From contig CM067559.1 in the NCBI GenBank assembly GCA_034509755.1, forward strand, positions 17,838,501 to 17,902,500: a stretch of 64,000 nucleotides of DNA, given 5' to 3'. Within the stretch, counting starts at the first letter, position 1. Each line of letters starts with the position of its first letter. Both the position numbers and the translations under genes were made by a program. Source of the DNA: Anisodus tanguticus. Lineage: Eukaryota > Streptophyta > Magnoliopsida > Solanales > Solanaceae. The notes below the pieces were generated by a model, which saw only the letters and a program-made list of their open reading frames with translations, made no database searches and was not told the origin of the DNA. Below are positions 24,517 through 35,610 of this stretch, piece after piece.

Positions 24517-24916
24517 ACCATTAGTAGCTTTACTAAAGTTGCGATAACTTTCATGTGAAAAGGGGAAGGAAAAAAAAGGAGCCATGGTTTTCATGCATTG
24601 CTTTTCCACTTCTTTAACTATTTCGGATCATTTGTTTTTCGCACAAAAGAGGTTTTTATTTTACACCTAAAATAATTTAAAGTAATATACAAGCGTTCTT
24701 TATAAAATTATTTTATTCTATTAAAATTGTAAAGACTTATGTTTTACTATTTTTTCGTCAAAAATTTATTAGAGGTGCACCTCATTGAATGCATGTCCTA
24801 TATTCTTTTTTTTATTCATCATTTGCGAAATATATCTTAAACTCTCACCTATTTGGATCTAATTGAACAAATACGGAGGTTATATATTTGAGTTTTGTGA
24901 TCTAGAGAGTTCAAAC
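24517..24916. other. AT-rich intergenic DNA
   Basis: No feature recognised. Confidence 0.4.
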
Positions 24917-25193
24917 GGTTAAGAGTCACATATCGGATATGGAATTGAAACATGGATTCCTTATATGGACTTGGATAATCATCACCCTATAAGCTAGCTT
25001 TTGGGGTTGAGTTAGGCCCAAGATCTATTTTTTACATGGTATTAGAGCCAGATCCAGTCCAATTCTTTGTTCACCAATGTTGAGCCCCCAAATTATATTA
25101 TACACGCTCCAGTTAACAAGGTCTGAGCGTGCGGGAGAGTGTTAAGAGTCCCACATCGGATATGAAACGGGAACATGGACAATCCTCACCCTA
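24917..25193 (+). mobile_element. TRIM-like miniature LTR retrotransposon
   Basis: Two partial direct repeats begin with GTTAAGAGTCacATATCGG (24918) and GTTAAGAGTCCCACATCGG (25141). The first ends TTTTTTACA (25036) and is followed at once by TGGTATTAGAGCC, a tRNA-Met-type PBS. A purine-rich GTGCGGGAGAG precedes the second repeat. The internal region is only about 100 bp and non-coding. The second repeat is shorter because an internal segment is missing. This is the layout of a TRIM element. Confidence 0.75.
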
Positions 25194-25799
25194 CATCCAT
25201 TATTTACACGAACAACATATACAAGATTAAGTTGTATTCCACATAAGAAGTTAGATAAGCTTATACCAAAATTAAGCAATATCACTTGGATTTAAATCAA
25301 ACGAACCATTACTCCAAAAATTAACCCACAAATACTTTCTCAAAAGCTATTCCCAAAATACAACTTTTACCCGAAATTGTATTTCAGGAACTTTTTCAAA
25401 GTCCAGTTTTTGCAAAAGGTAAACAGACACCAATCTAATGCCGTCTAAGTATCCAAATTAAACCAAAAATGTTAAATGAATGAAGGAAGTAGGTTAAGAC
25501 CGTAATAAGTCTCTTTTTAAACACTTATACAAACGTTTTGAAATGGTGGCATAGTAATATCGTATTCTACAACTTTGTAATTTTTCTTAACCCCTATTGT
25601 ATATCGTAAATAATTACTACTAGAAAACAGACGAAGAAGAAAGACAAAAAGGGATACTGTATTACTTACTAGTCAGCAGAAGTAAAACAAACGACCTCGA
25701 ATAATTGGTCAAAAGTGATAATTAAAATTTTAACAAGTAGATTGAGGAACATATCGATTGGTTTTCAATACATTAATTTAGCTTTCTTTCACTAGATGA
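25194..25799. other. Intergenic DNA, nothing recognised
   Basis: AT-rich sequence. The words AAGCTTATACC and CCAAATTAAACC suggest old repeats, but no boundary is clear. Confidence 0.4.
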
Positions 25800-27250
25800 T
25801 GAAAGTATGTATGTCCTAGAGACAATCACTATTAGGTACAAATGTACTTGAACACATTCTTATTATTAATAAGATTAATATTTATAGCATTTGCGATTAT
25901 TGAATTATTATTTGATTGTTTATAATTATTCATTAATGTGCATACCTTGAGCTTACGTTGTCATTAATAGAGTGAGATATTGATGATAGAGTGTGACTCT
26001 TAAAATAGCCTCGACTAATGATCATCGATAATGGGATATCGATGATATGTGATAAGTCGACATGTGGTCTGCATCACATCCTTAGAGGATGTAGTATGTC
26101 TCACCTGCTACGAGTAATGGCTACTCCTAATGGATACATGGATACTTTGGAAGTATTGGTATACCCTGCTGATATACTGTTTGTTATATTTGTCTAAAGT
26201 ATGATCAGCGTGTTGGAGATAGAAGTCCTTAGACTTGAGGTCAATACACGCCTTGTCTACAAAGTAATGTACTTTGATCCCGTCCTAAGCTCAAATGCCT
26301 TATAGGTTGAGATACAACTTATATTTGGTACATTACGATGTGGATTAAAGGTGGTAGTTGAGCCAAGATTAGGATTCATTCCTCGAATGTATATTCGAGA
26401 GAACGCTCGGATTCTCAGTGATATTAGGTTGACTAAGTCGTTGTCCAACACAAAAGACATATTTAGAATATAGTCTAGTCGTCAACTAATATAGATGAAA
26501 TATAATGATTAAGCTATTTGGATAGACACTTGACAAATCCTAAGCTTGATCGGGTGTGTCGTGAATGAAAGAATTTTATCTTACCACATAAAGGTTAAGT
26601 TTGCTGGATTCGCGTAAACGTACTTCACATATTGAGTTCGTCTTGCGGCACCGTCTAGGAGTTCCGCTTTGACCTTAATTTGATTAATGTCAATATGAGA
26701 AGGCCTGTAGGGTCACACTATGTCGATTGTCCTTTCGATCTAAGGATGTATTGAGAGAGTAATTAAATGTTCGATTTAGAATCGAGATATTTAAATGAAT
26801 AATGATTATTTAATTAAGTCAAAACTGGAATTTGGATTTAATTAAGAATGAGCGGAAAATAAATCGAGACAGTGCAGAAACACATCGAGCACCTCGGCGC
26901 CCATACCCTAGGGCCGCGGCGCCTCTGCCTCAATTTTTGGGCCAGGCCCAAGGTCAAACCCTAATCCGGTTTGACCTAATTTTCACCTATAAATAGTGGC
27001 ATTCTCATCATTATTCACACACTAATTTTTCAGATTATCATTCTAAGTCTTAGAGACTTAGAATCAAAACTCTCTCGAACCTCTGTCGGATTTCCTAGCT
27101 TTCCGAAAGAGAAATACATTGAAGCCCATCCAGTTACAACCTTAAACTTTTTGTGTGTGTGTGTTTGTCCTAATAATTGCTACAAATCCAAATCTCTTTG
27201 TTTTGACAGGTAAGTATGTGTTTGCCAGTGATTGATCAGTAAGTAGTAAC
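25800..27250 (+). mobile_element. Solo or truncated copia LTR, same family as 14.2-24.5 kb
   Basis: It starts TGAAAGTATGTATGTCCTAG and follows the reverse complement of the LTR at 22972-24511 for about 1.4 kb. Shared landmarks include the TCGACATGTGGTCTGCATCAC region, the GGGTCACACTATGTCGATTG block and a TATA-like CCTATAAATAGTGG (26986-26999). It is more diverged than the other pair. The right end is blurred near 27.2 kb, and neither mate nor TSD was found. It contains the GC block GGGCCGCGGCGCC near 26911. Confidence 0.7.
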
Positions 27251-27334
27251 ATCATTTTGACACTTAAATAATGATAACTTGTCTTTATTTCTTCTTTTTT
27301 TATATCCAGCTCCCCGGCTTACGCCAAACTATTG

Positions 27335-27520
27335 TTGGAGATAGTAGTTCCGGTCCCTCAGCACTACTATCAGTAAATCGCGGGATGTGCCTGAATGACC
27401 AGGGTTTGAGAACAGAACAACTGATATCACCTACAAGGTCCTACTCCAGAAGAGAGCAAATTGCTCCCACCAGGATTCGAACTCACGCTGCAGGCCTCCA
27501 GTTGAATTTTAAGTTCCTCT
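27335..27520 (-). mobile_element. SINE-like element
   Basis: Read on the minus strand, it carries CACATCCCGCGATTTAC followed by a GTGCTGAGGGACCGG-type word. The neighbouring SINE at 27886-28246 has the matching CACATCCCGCGATTTACC and GGTGCTGAAGGACCGG, so the two share their 3' halves. A CCACCAGGATTCGAACTCAC box resembles an inverted pol III B box. The T-rich plus-strand stretch at 27286-27302 would be its A-tail. Boundaries are approximate. Confidence 0.6.
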
Positions 27521-27885
27521 CATTTGTCATCCAGTTATACCCCGGTGAACTAACTTATCTTTATTTCTAATTATATCTTCTGATGCTCTTTTTGGCGCAG
27601 TAGGCAACTACCTTCTACCTTCACATTCCATTCATATTTCAGTTTATTGTTTGGTACTCCTTGTGAGCCATCTTGTAGAAATTAAGCAAATCTAACTTGG
27701 TAACGTCGAAAATAAAGTAAACAACCTGCTGTAACAAGTAAAAGTATGTAAATAGTGTAAATTTTTTTGCTATATTCGTGTATATAGTGTAATTTCATTT
27801 GTGACTTTAAATTAGACAACGATAAATTATTATACTTTTGTTTTAATTGATCAAAAAGTTGTGATCAAAATATAATTCAATCAAG

Positions 27886-28246
27886 AATGCTGGCAGGGAG
27901 TCAACTTTGCGGCCTTAGGGTCGCAAGTTCGATTCTCCCCTCCGGATATCGTCCTCCGGGGCACATACATGTAGTAAAGCCTGGACGCTAAAAGCCGCGC
28001 GGGCATGTTGCAGTGTGGGTTCGGTCTCCGCCAAGCCTTGTGGATGGGCCCTGTGGGGGGGTCAACCTTGTAGCATTGATCCGTTGGACGCAAACAAACA
28101 CTGATCATGTGTGCACATCCCGCGATTTACCTGGTGGTGGGGTGCTGAAGGACCGGTCCCATCATCTCCAGGACGTCTGGATAATACCAGTGAAGTAGTC
28201 AGACGCAAGCCTGGAAACCTGGATTATCAAAAAAAAAAAAAAAAAA
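27886..28246 (+). mobile_element. tRNA-derived SINE with poly(A) tail
   Basis: Near its start is a B-box-like GCAAGTTCGATTCTCCCC (27923-27940), preceded by a possible A box. The body is GC-rich compared with its surroundings. It ends in an uninterrupted A17-18 tract (28229-28246). No convincing TSD was found. It lies opposite to the related element at 27335-27520. Confidence 0.7.
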
Positions 28247-28554
28247 TGAATGATCATTATGGGTGAAATAAACGACCATTTAGGATGAAAGGCAAAAGGT
28301 AAAAGACAAATTAGGATGTAGGGCATAAGTGATTATTCAAGAAATCTCCTTTGACAGCCTGTTAAGCAAATTGATACTTAAATGACAAGGACTATCTTTT
28401 CTATCCTTCTCCTTTTTTTCATAGTAGGAATTTTTTAATATAGGTTAAATAATCATTTCGTTGGCAACCACCATAAGATGTTAAATTTTCTCTCTTTTAA
28501 ATTTTAATCCTTCCTTTTAATTTGTTGGGGGAAATTATTAGCGAATATTCTCAG

Positions 28555-28986
28555 CCAACGCAACCAGCAGCAGCAGCAGGAGGTCCAGCAGCAGCAGCAG
28601 GCCAGTGGCGGAGGTCGTGGCGGCAGAGGTCGCAACAACAAAGGCAAGGGCCGCGGAAAGGGCCAACGCAACCAAAGAAGAAGAAGAAGAACAACCGCAA
28701 AGAACGGCAAAGAAGTCCAAGAAGAAGCACTAAAGCATGCAGGGGCCCGATTCCAAAGCGGCCGTGGTCGATCGGCCTCTTGGGCCTCGCCCGGCCACCA
28801 GCAGGCCAACCAAGAAAGACAAAGAAGCAGTTAGCCCCACTGGCCGCAATCCAACAAGAAGAAGAACAACCGCAGCAAGAAGAAGAAGAATAACAGCTGC
28901 AGCGAAGAAGCCACGAGCCCGGCCCCGACCGCTTTGGGCCAGGCCTACACCACCGTGAACCTTCAACACCCGACGACAATTGGTAC
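28555..28986 (+). pseudogene. Copia gag C-terminus (low-complexity)
   Basis: Repetitive CAGCAG, GAAGAAGAA and CAACAA tracts encode Gln/Ala/Lys/Arg-rich peptides in several frames. They lie directly upstream of the protease start at 28987. This corresponds to the variable, basic gag tail between the zinc knuckle and the protease. The antisense frames here are composition artefacts. Confidence 0.5.
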
Positions 28987-29260
28987 ATGGACACCGGAGC
29001 CACATCTCACCTCACCCGGTCGTCGGGTAACCTATCTCAACTACGTCGGTTAAAGTGTCCTCAATCTATTACCGTCGGCAATGGTCATCGCATTCCAATT
29101 GAAGGTTACGGTAACACACACACCAAACATCCACACCCACCTTTCTCCCTAAACCACGTCCTATACACACCTAACATCATTAAAAACTTAATCTCGTCGA
29201 GAAAATTCACTAGCAATAATTCGTGTCCGTCGAATTTGACCCTTTTGGTTTTTTCGTGAA
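28987..29260 (+). pseudogene. Copia aspartic protease
   Basis: The frame starts with YMDTGATSHLTRSSG (active-site DTGA), followed by TVGNGHRIPIEGYG and VLYTPNIIKNLISSRKFT. This is the usual copia protease from catalytic loop to C-terminal strand. It ends at a stop near 29260. The integrase continues in another frame from about 29299. Confidence 0.85.
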
Positions 29261-29298
29261 AGAACTCAATACGGGGAGAATTCTTACACGCCGCAATA

Positions 29299-30087
29299 GT
29301 GTGGGAGACCTCTACCCATTCACTCAATCTTCTCGTCGTCGGACCGCAAGCACCTCTATCCCTTGCGGCGATCTCTCCCTCAACTTGGCACAACAGACTC
29401 GGACACCCCGGAGATCCAGTTTTTACTTTTCTTAGGACTTCTAAGCGTATTCAATGTAATAATGGAAAAATTGCCCAACACTGTTTTTCTTGTCCACTAG
29501 GCAAACATACTCGTCTTCCCTTTATGTCATCAAACGGTGTTACTTTTTCTCCATTTGATATTGTTCATGCTGATTTGTGGACATCTCCGATTGCTAGCTC
29601 TTTGGGTCATAAATTCTATCTAGTATTCTTGGATGATTTTTCACATTTTGTCCGGATTTACCCATCGAAATTCAAATCGAAGTTTTTGCAAAATTCCTCG
29701 AGTTTCAAAAATTCATTAAGACACAATTTGAAAAACCTATTAAATCATTCCAATGTGATAATTGACGTGAATTTAATAACTCGGCATTTCACAATTTCTG
29801 TTCTAAACAAGGCATGGTTTTCCGTTTTTCTTATCCCTATACTTCTTCCCAAAGCGGAAAGGCTGAAAGAATTATACGTACCATCAATAACATGGTCCGC
29901 ACACTTCTGTTTCATGCTCGCCTACCACCGCCTTTTTGGGTCTATCTTTGTCAAAATGGTAGAATCCCTTCTAAATATTTTACCAACTAGCACACTCCAA
30001 AACAAAACTCCTACGAAATCTTATACCGTAGGCGACCATCATATGATCACCTACGTATTTTTGGATGCTTATGCTACCCCAACATAG
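29299..30087 (+). pseudogene. Copia integrase, frameshifted
   Basis: WHNRLGHPGDPVFTFLR and HCFSCPLGKHTRLPF form the HHCC zinc finger. HADLWTSPIASSLGHKFYLV and FLDDFSHFVRIYPSK carry the first part of the catalytic core. Downstream, the core becomes unrecognisable after frameshifts near 29700-29900, so the later catalytic Asp and Glu regions are not readable in one frame. Frames at 30109-30600 show the integrase C-terminal GY...ARKIIVSRHVTFDE segment. Confidence 0.8.
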
Positions 30088-30619
30088 CCTCCACTGCACC
30101 CCACAAACTTGCCCCTCGCACTCTTCCATGTGTCTTCCTTGGTCTATCTCCTAATCATCGGGGCTACTTGTGCTATGACATTGCTACTCGCAAAATCATC
30201 GTCTCCCGTCATGTCACCTTTGACGAGACAACCTTTCCTTTTTCAAATCTTCAGAAATTTCAGACCACCGATTACATCTTTCTCGATGAACCAAGTCGTC
30301 CCCGGTCATCCAAAATCTATACCAACAAGACCCCACTGTTCCGACGGTCCCACCGTGTCCGGCACCACCCCACCAGCCTCCCACGCTCACCCCTACACCC
30401 CCCGGTCAAGTCACCCGCACCACCAACGACACCGCGCCCACTAGTCCAGAACCAGTGGACCAGCAACCTCACAACCCCGACCCACCACCACTGCCCTCAC
30501 ATCGCATGGAGACTCGTGCACAACACGGGATCTTCAAACCCAAGGTTCAATTCAATCTCTCTACACAAACCTTATCACCCGTTCCAAAAAATCCAAAACT
30601 AGCAAAACTGGACCCAAAT

Positions 30620-32129
30620 TGGAATGCGGCCATGTGCGAGGAATTTAACGCTTTAACCAAGCGAGAACACTTGGGATTTGGTACCTAGACCATTTGGTGT
30701 GAATGTTATCCGGTGTATGTGGCTATTTCGTCACAAGTTCAGAGACAGTGGTGACTTAGAAAGGTATAAGGCAAGACTAGTTGCCAATGGCACTAATCAG
30801 CAGGAGGGTATTGATTGTGGTGAGACATTCAGTCCGGTTGTTAAACCGGCCACTATTCGGACTGTTCTCAGTATTGCTATGGGCATGCATTGGCCGATTC
30901 ATCAGCTTGATGTCAAGAATGCGTTTCTTCATGGGGATTTGAAAGAGACTGTGTACATGTATCAGCCTCCTGGCTTTGTTCATCCGGCAGCTCCGTAGTT
31001 TGTGTGTCGTCTCAGGAAGTCATTGTATGGATTGAAACAGGCACCCCGCGCTTGGTATGATCGGTTCGCCAGGTATCTTCTGCAAATTGGTTTTGTATGT
31101 AGCAGGTGTGATACATCTCTCTTCACTTTTAATCGAGGTAGCATCACTGCATATTTGCTATTATATGTCGATGACATTGTTCTTACTGCCTCATCTGACG
31201 GGTTGAAGAATGAAATCATTGCTCTACTCAAAACTGAATTTGCTATGACTGACTTGGGCAAGCTAAGTTATTTTTTGGGTATATCGGTGACACGATCTGC
31301 AGCCACTATGTTCATGAGTCAGCGTAAGTGTGCAGAAGAGATAGTGTACAGGGCCAAGATGACAAATTGTAAAATTATGCCAACTCCGGTGGACTCAAAA
31401 TCCAAGCTTAGTGCCAATGACGGTGCGCCAGTTTCTGATCCCACTCTATATCAGAGTCTAGCAGGTGCTCTTCAGTATCTTACATTCACTAGGCCTGATA
31501 TTGCATATGCCGTTCAGCAGGTGTGTCTGTTCATGCACGACCCCCGAGAGTCCCATTTTGCCGCCCTCAAACGTATTATCAGATATGTTAAGGGCACACT
31601 AGACTTTGGGTTACATCTATACACCTCTGCCCCAACCAAGTTGCTAGCCTACACGGATGCATATTGGGCAGGATGCCCCGACACACGTCGCTCCACCTCA
31701 GGGTACTGTGTATTTCTTGGGGATAATCTTATCTCATGGTCCGCCAAGCGGCAGGCCACGCTATCCCGTTCGAGTGCTGAAGCAGAATATCGCGGAGTTG
31801 CTAATGTCATCGCTGAGATTTGTTGGCTCCGAAATATTCTTTTGGAGCTCCAGTTTCCATTGCGCAAGGCGTCTATAGTCTATTGTGACAACATATCTGC
31901 TATCTATATGTCTCATAATCCAGTCCAACATCAGCGGACTAAGCATATTGAGATGGATATCCACTTTGTGTGAGAGAAGGTTGCCCGTGGTCAGGTCAAA
32001 ATTTTACACGTGCCTTCCTCTTATCAGTATGCAGACATTTTCACAAAGGGACTACCGCGACAACTCTTCTCCGACTTCCGATCCAGCCTTAGCATTCGGC
32101 CTCCTCCCGCTCCGTCTGAGGGGGAGTAT
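30620..32129 (+). pseudogene. Copia reverse transcriptase-RNase H
   Basis: The order is LDPNWNAAMCEEFNAL, then GTNQQEGIDCGETFSPVVKP, LDVKNAFLHGDLKETVYMYQ, KSLYGLKQAPRAWYDRF and LYVDDIVLTASS (RT catalytic YVDD). RNase H shows LAYTDAYWAGCPDTRRSTSG, where the family's usual DADWAG reads DAYWAG, then SSAEAEYRGVANV and YCDNISAIYMSHNPVQHQ. Stops occur at about 30685, 30997 and 31971. The sequence after 31973 still reads ILHVPSSYQYADIFTKGLP before the 3' LTR. Non-functional. Confidence 0.88.
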
Positions 32130-32332
32130 TAGCGAATATTCTCAGAATATTCTCCGTATATTTTGTAATTATGATAGATGTATATTTAAGGTAACTTAGG
32201 ATTCTAATTGTATTAGGAATCAACCTGTGTAAGGTAAGTTAGGATTCGTACCATATTAGGAATCAACCTTGTACAGCTATATATATTGTGAATAATGAAA
32301 GGAATCCGAAAGGGAAATTATTCCATCTTTCA
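32127..32332 (+). repeat. 3' LTR of copia element (28.5-32.3 kb)
   Basis: It starts TATTAGCGAATATTC after the purine tract and ends TTCCATCTTTCA next to TSD GAAAT. The expected TG start reads TA here, and the 19-bp relic at 28536 also has TA, so the change may predate insertion. Confidence 0.85.
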
Positions 32333-32337
32333 GAAAT

Positions 32338-32953
32338 AATCCTCCCTTTTGTGTTTTCATCTTCAGTTTTTTGCTAGAAGGTTACTGACAAACATTACAG
32401 TAATAAAGACATTTTTCAACAATATTTTTATTATTATATATTAAATATTATTATTAAAAATATTTTTCACAACAATAAATTTTTTGCATGCCGTTACAAT
32501 ACCTTTGATGCAAAAAGTTTTCGCAATAACAACATATTAAATTTGTTGTCATTTATATAATTTAATAATAATATATTAAATTTTTATTGTCATTTACATT
32601 TTTTAGCAATAATACTAAAATTTTATTGCTAATTTTATACTTTTTTTATAGTGAAACCACAAAGAAACAGCCAAACTTCCTATCTGATTTAACACTGTTC
32701 AATTATTGATTTAATTTATTGTATAGGGCCTTCCAAATCATATATAGAGATATTAAACATACAGGTCCGTTTGATTCACTAACTAGTTATACATGAATTA
32801 TAATAGAGATTGTTTTTTTGTTTGTATTTAGTTATTGTTATCCATGTATCACTAATAGATATAATTTCATTACACAATTTATTCTATATAAAATAATACA
32901 TAAATTCATAAAACTTAGAGAGATTTTAGAATGAGTACAATAAGATCAACCAA
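32338..32953. other. AT-rich repeats, possibly a decayed MITE
   Basis: At 32400-32655 AATAATATATTAAATTTTT-type words recur, and the segment ends TTTTTTTATAGTG, a CACTA-like terminus in reverse. A second terminus was not found. No gene. Confidence 0.35.
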
Positions 32954-32956
32954 TTA

Positions 32957-33300
32957 GAGGTCGTTTAGTTGCTGGTTAGGAGCGCAATTATTCGTATATT
33001 AAATTTTGCATAAATAATAGTACCATGTTCAGTAGTATTTTTTTATTATGTATAAAATTTAACACACGTTTAGTATGGTGTTTGGTTTGCAATTTAGAAA
33101 TTCACATAAGTAATACATGTATAAGTTATGAGGAAATGTATGTATTGTTTTATACAGGATAGAAGATGGAAAAACTAATACATGAATAACTAAATCCGAC
33201 ATAACTAATTGCTACATAAAATAATACATAGATTCTCTCATATCTAACCCATATTAATTATTAATACCTCCATAACTCTAACCAGCAACGAAACGACCCC
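32957..33300. mobile_element. Tourist-like MITE
   Basis: The left terminus GAGGTCGTTTAGTTGCTGGT and the right terminus, in reverse complement GGGGTCGTTTCGTTGCTGGT, form inverted repeats of about 25 bp. The trinucleotide TTA flanks both sides (32954-32956 and 33301-33303), as for PIF/Harbinger-derived MITEs. The element is 344 bp, AT-rich and non-coding. Confidence 0.75.
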
Positions 33301-33444
33301 TTATTGAATAATTTATGCAACAATTACTTTTTGTGTATAACTAACCAAATTTTACGTATTACAAATACAACAACATATTCAGGTGAAGTCCCACAAAGTG
33401 GGTATGGGGAAGGGGCGGATCTAGAACCCACTCGGTAAAAATTA

Positions 33445-33448
<4 letters not shown>

Positions 33449-33489
<41 letters not shown>
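33449..33489. repeat. (TA)n microsatellite
   Basis: About 20 TA units, between two RTE-tail-like sequences (33385-33412 and 33640 onward). Confidence 0.85.
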
Positions 33490-33491
<2 letters not shown>

Positions 33492-33639
33492 ATAATTTGT
33501 TTATTTTTTATGTCGATATATAGATTTTGAACCGCCTAAACCTGACTAGAGGTTGATTTAGTGGTTATGAGTTCAAAATTTACCTTAAGGTTTCAAGGTT
33601 AATTCTCAAACACTACATTTTTATTTTTCAAATCCCCTT

Positions 33640-34260
33640 AGTGAAATTCACAATGTAATCCCGCAAGGTAGGGTAGAGTGTACGCAGACCTTTTCCCTAT
33701 ATGGAGGTAAAAATATTGTTTCTAATAGACCCTCGGCTCAAAGAAAAGTAAACCATAGCGGTCAGGAAAAGAAGTAATAGCAGGAATGAAGTCATAACAA
33801 AATACTAAGTAAAATTGACAAAGCAGTCTAGAAAAGAGAATAATAACGCAACTACCACAAAATCATATGGCAATCGAGTACAAGATACAACAAATAATAA
33901 CAGAAATTAAAGAATAAGAAACTACAAGAGTACGTAATAAGAAGTGTGACACACACAATTACCTACTAACCTTCTACCCTGATCAATATCCTCTGTAACC
34001 TCCTATATAAGGTCATGTCATCGGTGAGCTGACACTGTGTCATGTCCTGTCTAATCACCTCTTTAGTGCTTCTTTGGCCTACCTCTACACCTCCTGAAAC
34101 CATCCATAGCCAACATGTCACACCTACGCATTGGGGCATCCGACTTCTTCTCTGTACAAGTCCAAATTATCTCAGCCTCGCTTTCATCATCTTGTCCTCC
34201 ACCGAGGCTATCCACCGTCCATAGCCAACCTCTCACACTTCGACACTTGGACTAACTTTA
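33640..34260 (-). pseudogene. RTE-type LINE 3' end, second copy
   Basis: The sequence CCGCAAGGTAGGGTAGAGTG then TACGCAGACCTTTTCCCTAT, followed by ACCCTCGGCTCAAAG, is the RTE-like 3' tail also seen at 11890-12010. Beyond 33990 the minus strand matches the end of the RT ORF seen at 12204-12440, here with more damage. A partial copy of the tail motif also lies at 33385-33412. No intact reading frame. Confidence 0.65.
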
Positions 34261-34668
34261 CTTATTATTTATATCAATTTTTTTGGTGGGATTTTTTTTA
34301 TCAATAACGATCCTTTAATTTATTGCTTTAAGGTCTTATGGAAATTTAATTTTCCACACCACGGACCGCCTTCATTTATCTTAAAGTTTGAAGTACTATG
34401 AAGAGTGAAAAAGAAAAAGAAATGGCAGGTGCTGGTTTTATATTCTTGGAGTGTAGCGTAACGTAGTTGATTCCATTAGTACGGTAATATATACGCTATT
34501 TATTCAGGCATATCCCGCGATTTATTGATAATAATGTTGAGGGATACTATTTTCAGGAATAATCTAGCGTAAACGGAGAAACTGGATATAAAAAAAAAGA
34601 GCAGATATAAAGGGGCTTGGTGGGGTCGCTGTTATTCAAAGTTAGTTTACCCTTCAGGCCTTCACTGT
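34261..34668. other. Intergenic DNA
   Basis: No gene or element recognised. Confidence 0.4.
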
Positions 34669-34680
34669 CTTTATCCTAGG

Positions 34681-34872
34681 AGTGGGCCGGGCTCGGGTCG
34701 GGCGGGCCGGGTCTGGCGGGGTCGGGGTCGGGGTGGGACGGGAGAAGGGGCGGGGTCGGTTCTGGCGGGCTCTGGCGGGGTCGGGTCTGGCGGGACTGGA
34801 GCAAGTCCCGTCCCGATCCCGATCCCGTCGGGCTCGGGTCGGGGCGGGGTCGGGCTCGGGGCTGGATAAGGC
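34681..34872. repeat. hAT left subterminal GGGTCGG array
   Basis: Many imperfect copies of GGGTCGGG, GGCGGGTC and CGGGCTCGGG fill about 190 bp, then stop at a T-rich run. The matching array lies near the right end (38030-38225) in opposite sense relative to the termini. Such arrays are where hAT transposases usually bind (known for Ac); that role here is inferred. Confidence 0.75.
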
Positions 34873-35327
34873 GGGTTTTCATTTTTTTTTTTTTTTTTAA
34901 ATAACATATGTATAAAAAAAACTCAATAAACAAAATAAGATAGTGTAATAAAAACATCCCAAGGCTGTTTTTGTGCCTCTTATATTATTTAATAGACATA
35001 TGATTTTTTTGTAATACAAATACAATTGTCTAAAATCTAAATTGCAACTTTGTGGTGTTGTCCAAAAGTTACAAATTACATAATAAAATTACAATTAAAA
35101 AAATTACATTCTCAAAAAAACTGTTCTAATTGCTTGATGATTTCATGTGGTTCTTCGGTTGGAATTGGTATTTGTTGGTCAAATTGATCCACGTCGCTTC
35201 CAAAGTACCTTCGGTTAAGATTTCGTTGTAGTTTTCATCATCTTCTTCGTTGATCTCCGGTTGACCGCACCTTCTCCGCTCGTATCCAATCTCTCGAATA
35301 ATACCGCAATTTCCAAGTCGTCTCCGG

Positions 35328-35549
35328 CTAATGAGTGTCTCGTGGTCTCCTATTTGATATCTCGCTGCAGAAAAAGCGCTTTCGAGACGCAGTTGACGAC
35401 GCTTGAATGCTCAAAACATCTCGAGCCATCAATGAAAGTGTCGGAAAGGTCTTCTCATTCCCCCTCCAGTATTTCAGCAAGTCTTCATGTCCATCTTCAT
35501 TGATAACTTCTTGATACGGTACAAAACCCTGTAAAACAAAAATATCCAA
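35328..35549 (-). pseudogene. hAT transposase C-terminal dimerisation domain
   Basis: The frame contains DLLKYWRGNEKTFPTLSLMA then RDVLSIQASSTASRKRFFCS. This is the hAT C-terminal dimerisation signature (DLL-WW...YP-LS-MARD-L-IP-S-ASER-FS) with several replacements, notably the ER of ASER-F. It lies downstream of the RNase H-like core, separated from it by frameshifts (the frame 35946-35611 intervenes). Confidence 0.8.
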
Positions 35550-35610
35550 CTAGCTAATTTGGTTAGTAGTAGAGGTACGACCGCACATTCTATTTCTGAG
35601 GCTTTCAATA

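Larger units (their letters stand above)
28531..32337 (+). mobile_element. Ty1/copia element with 5' LTR reduced to 19 bp
   Basis: The element (28536-32332) is bounded by TSD GAAAT at 28531-28535 and 32333-32337. The 3' LTR (32127-32332, 206 bp) starts TATTAGCGAATATTCTCAG. The left end has exactly those 19 bases (28536-28554) and then continues directly in gag-like coding sequence. The rest of the 5' LTR, the PBS and the gag N-terminus are gone. Protease, integrase, RT and RNase H remain in frames broken by stops and shifts. A purine tract TGAGGGGGAG precedes the 3' LTR. Confidence 0.88.

Noticed and set aside
27923..27945. Possible tRNA gene (AAGTTCGATTCTCC)
   Set aside because: No cloverleaf could be traced and an A-tail follows about 285 bp later; this is a SINE head.
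28551..29005. Several long antisense frames (Leu/Ala/Cys/Gly-rich)
   Set aside because: Opposite strand of CAG/GAA/CAA repeats in copia gag; composition artefact.
34676..34957. Pro/Arg-rich minus frames and a Gly/Arg-rich plus frame
   Set aside because: Translation of the GGGTCGG subterminal array of the hAT element.
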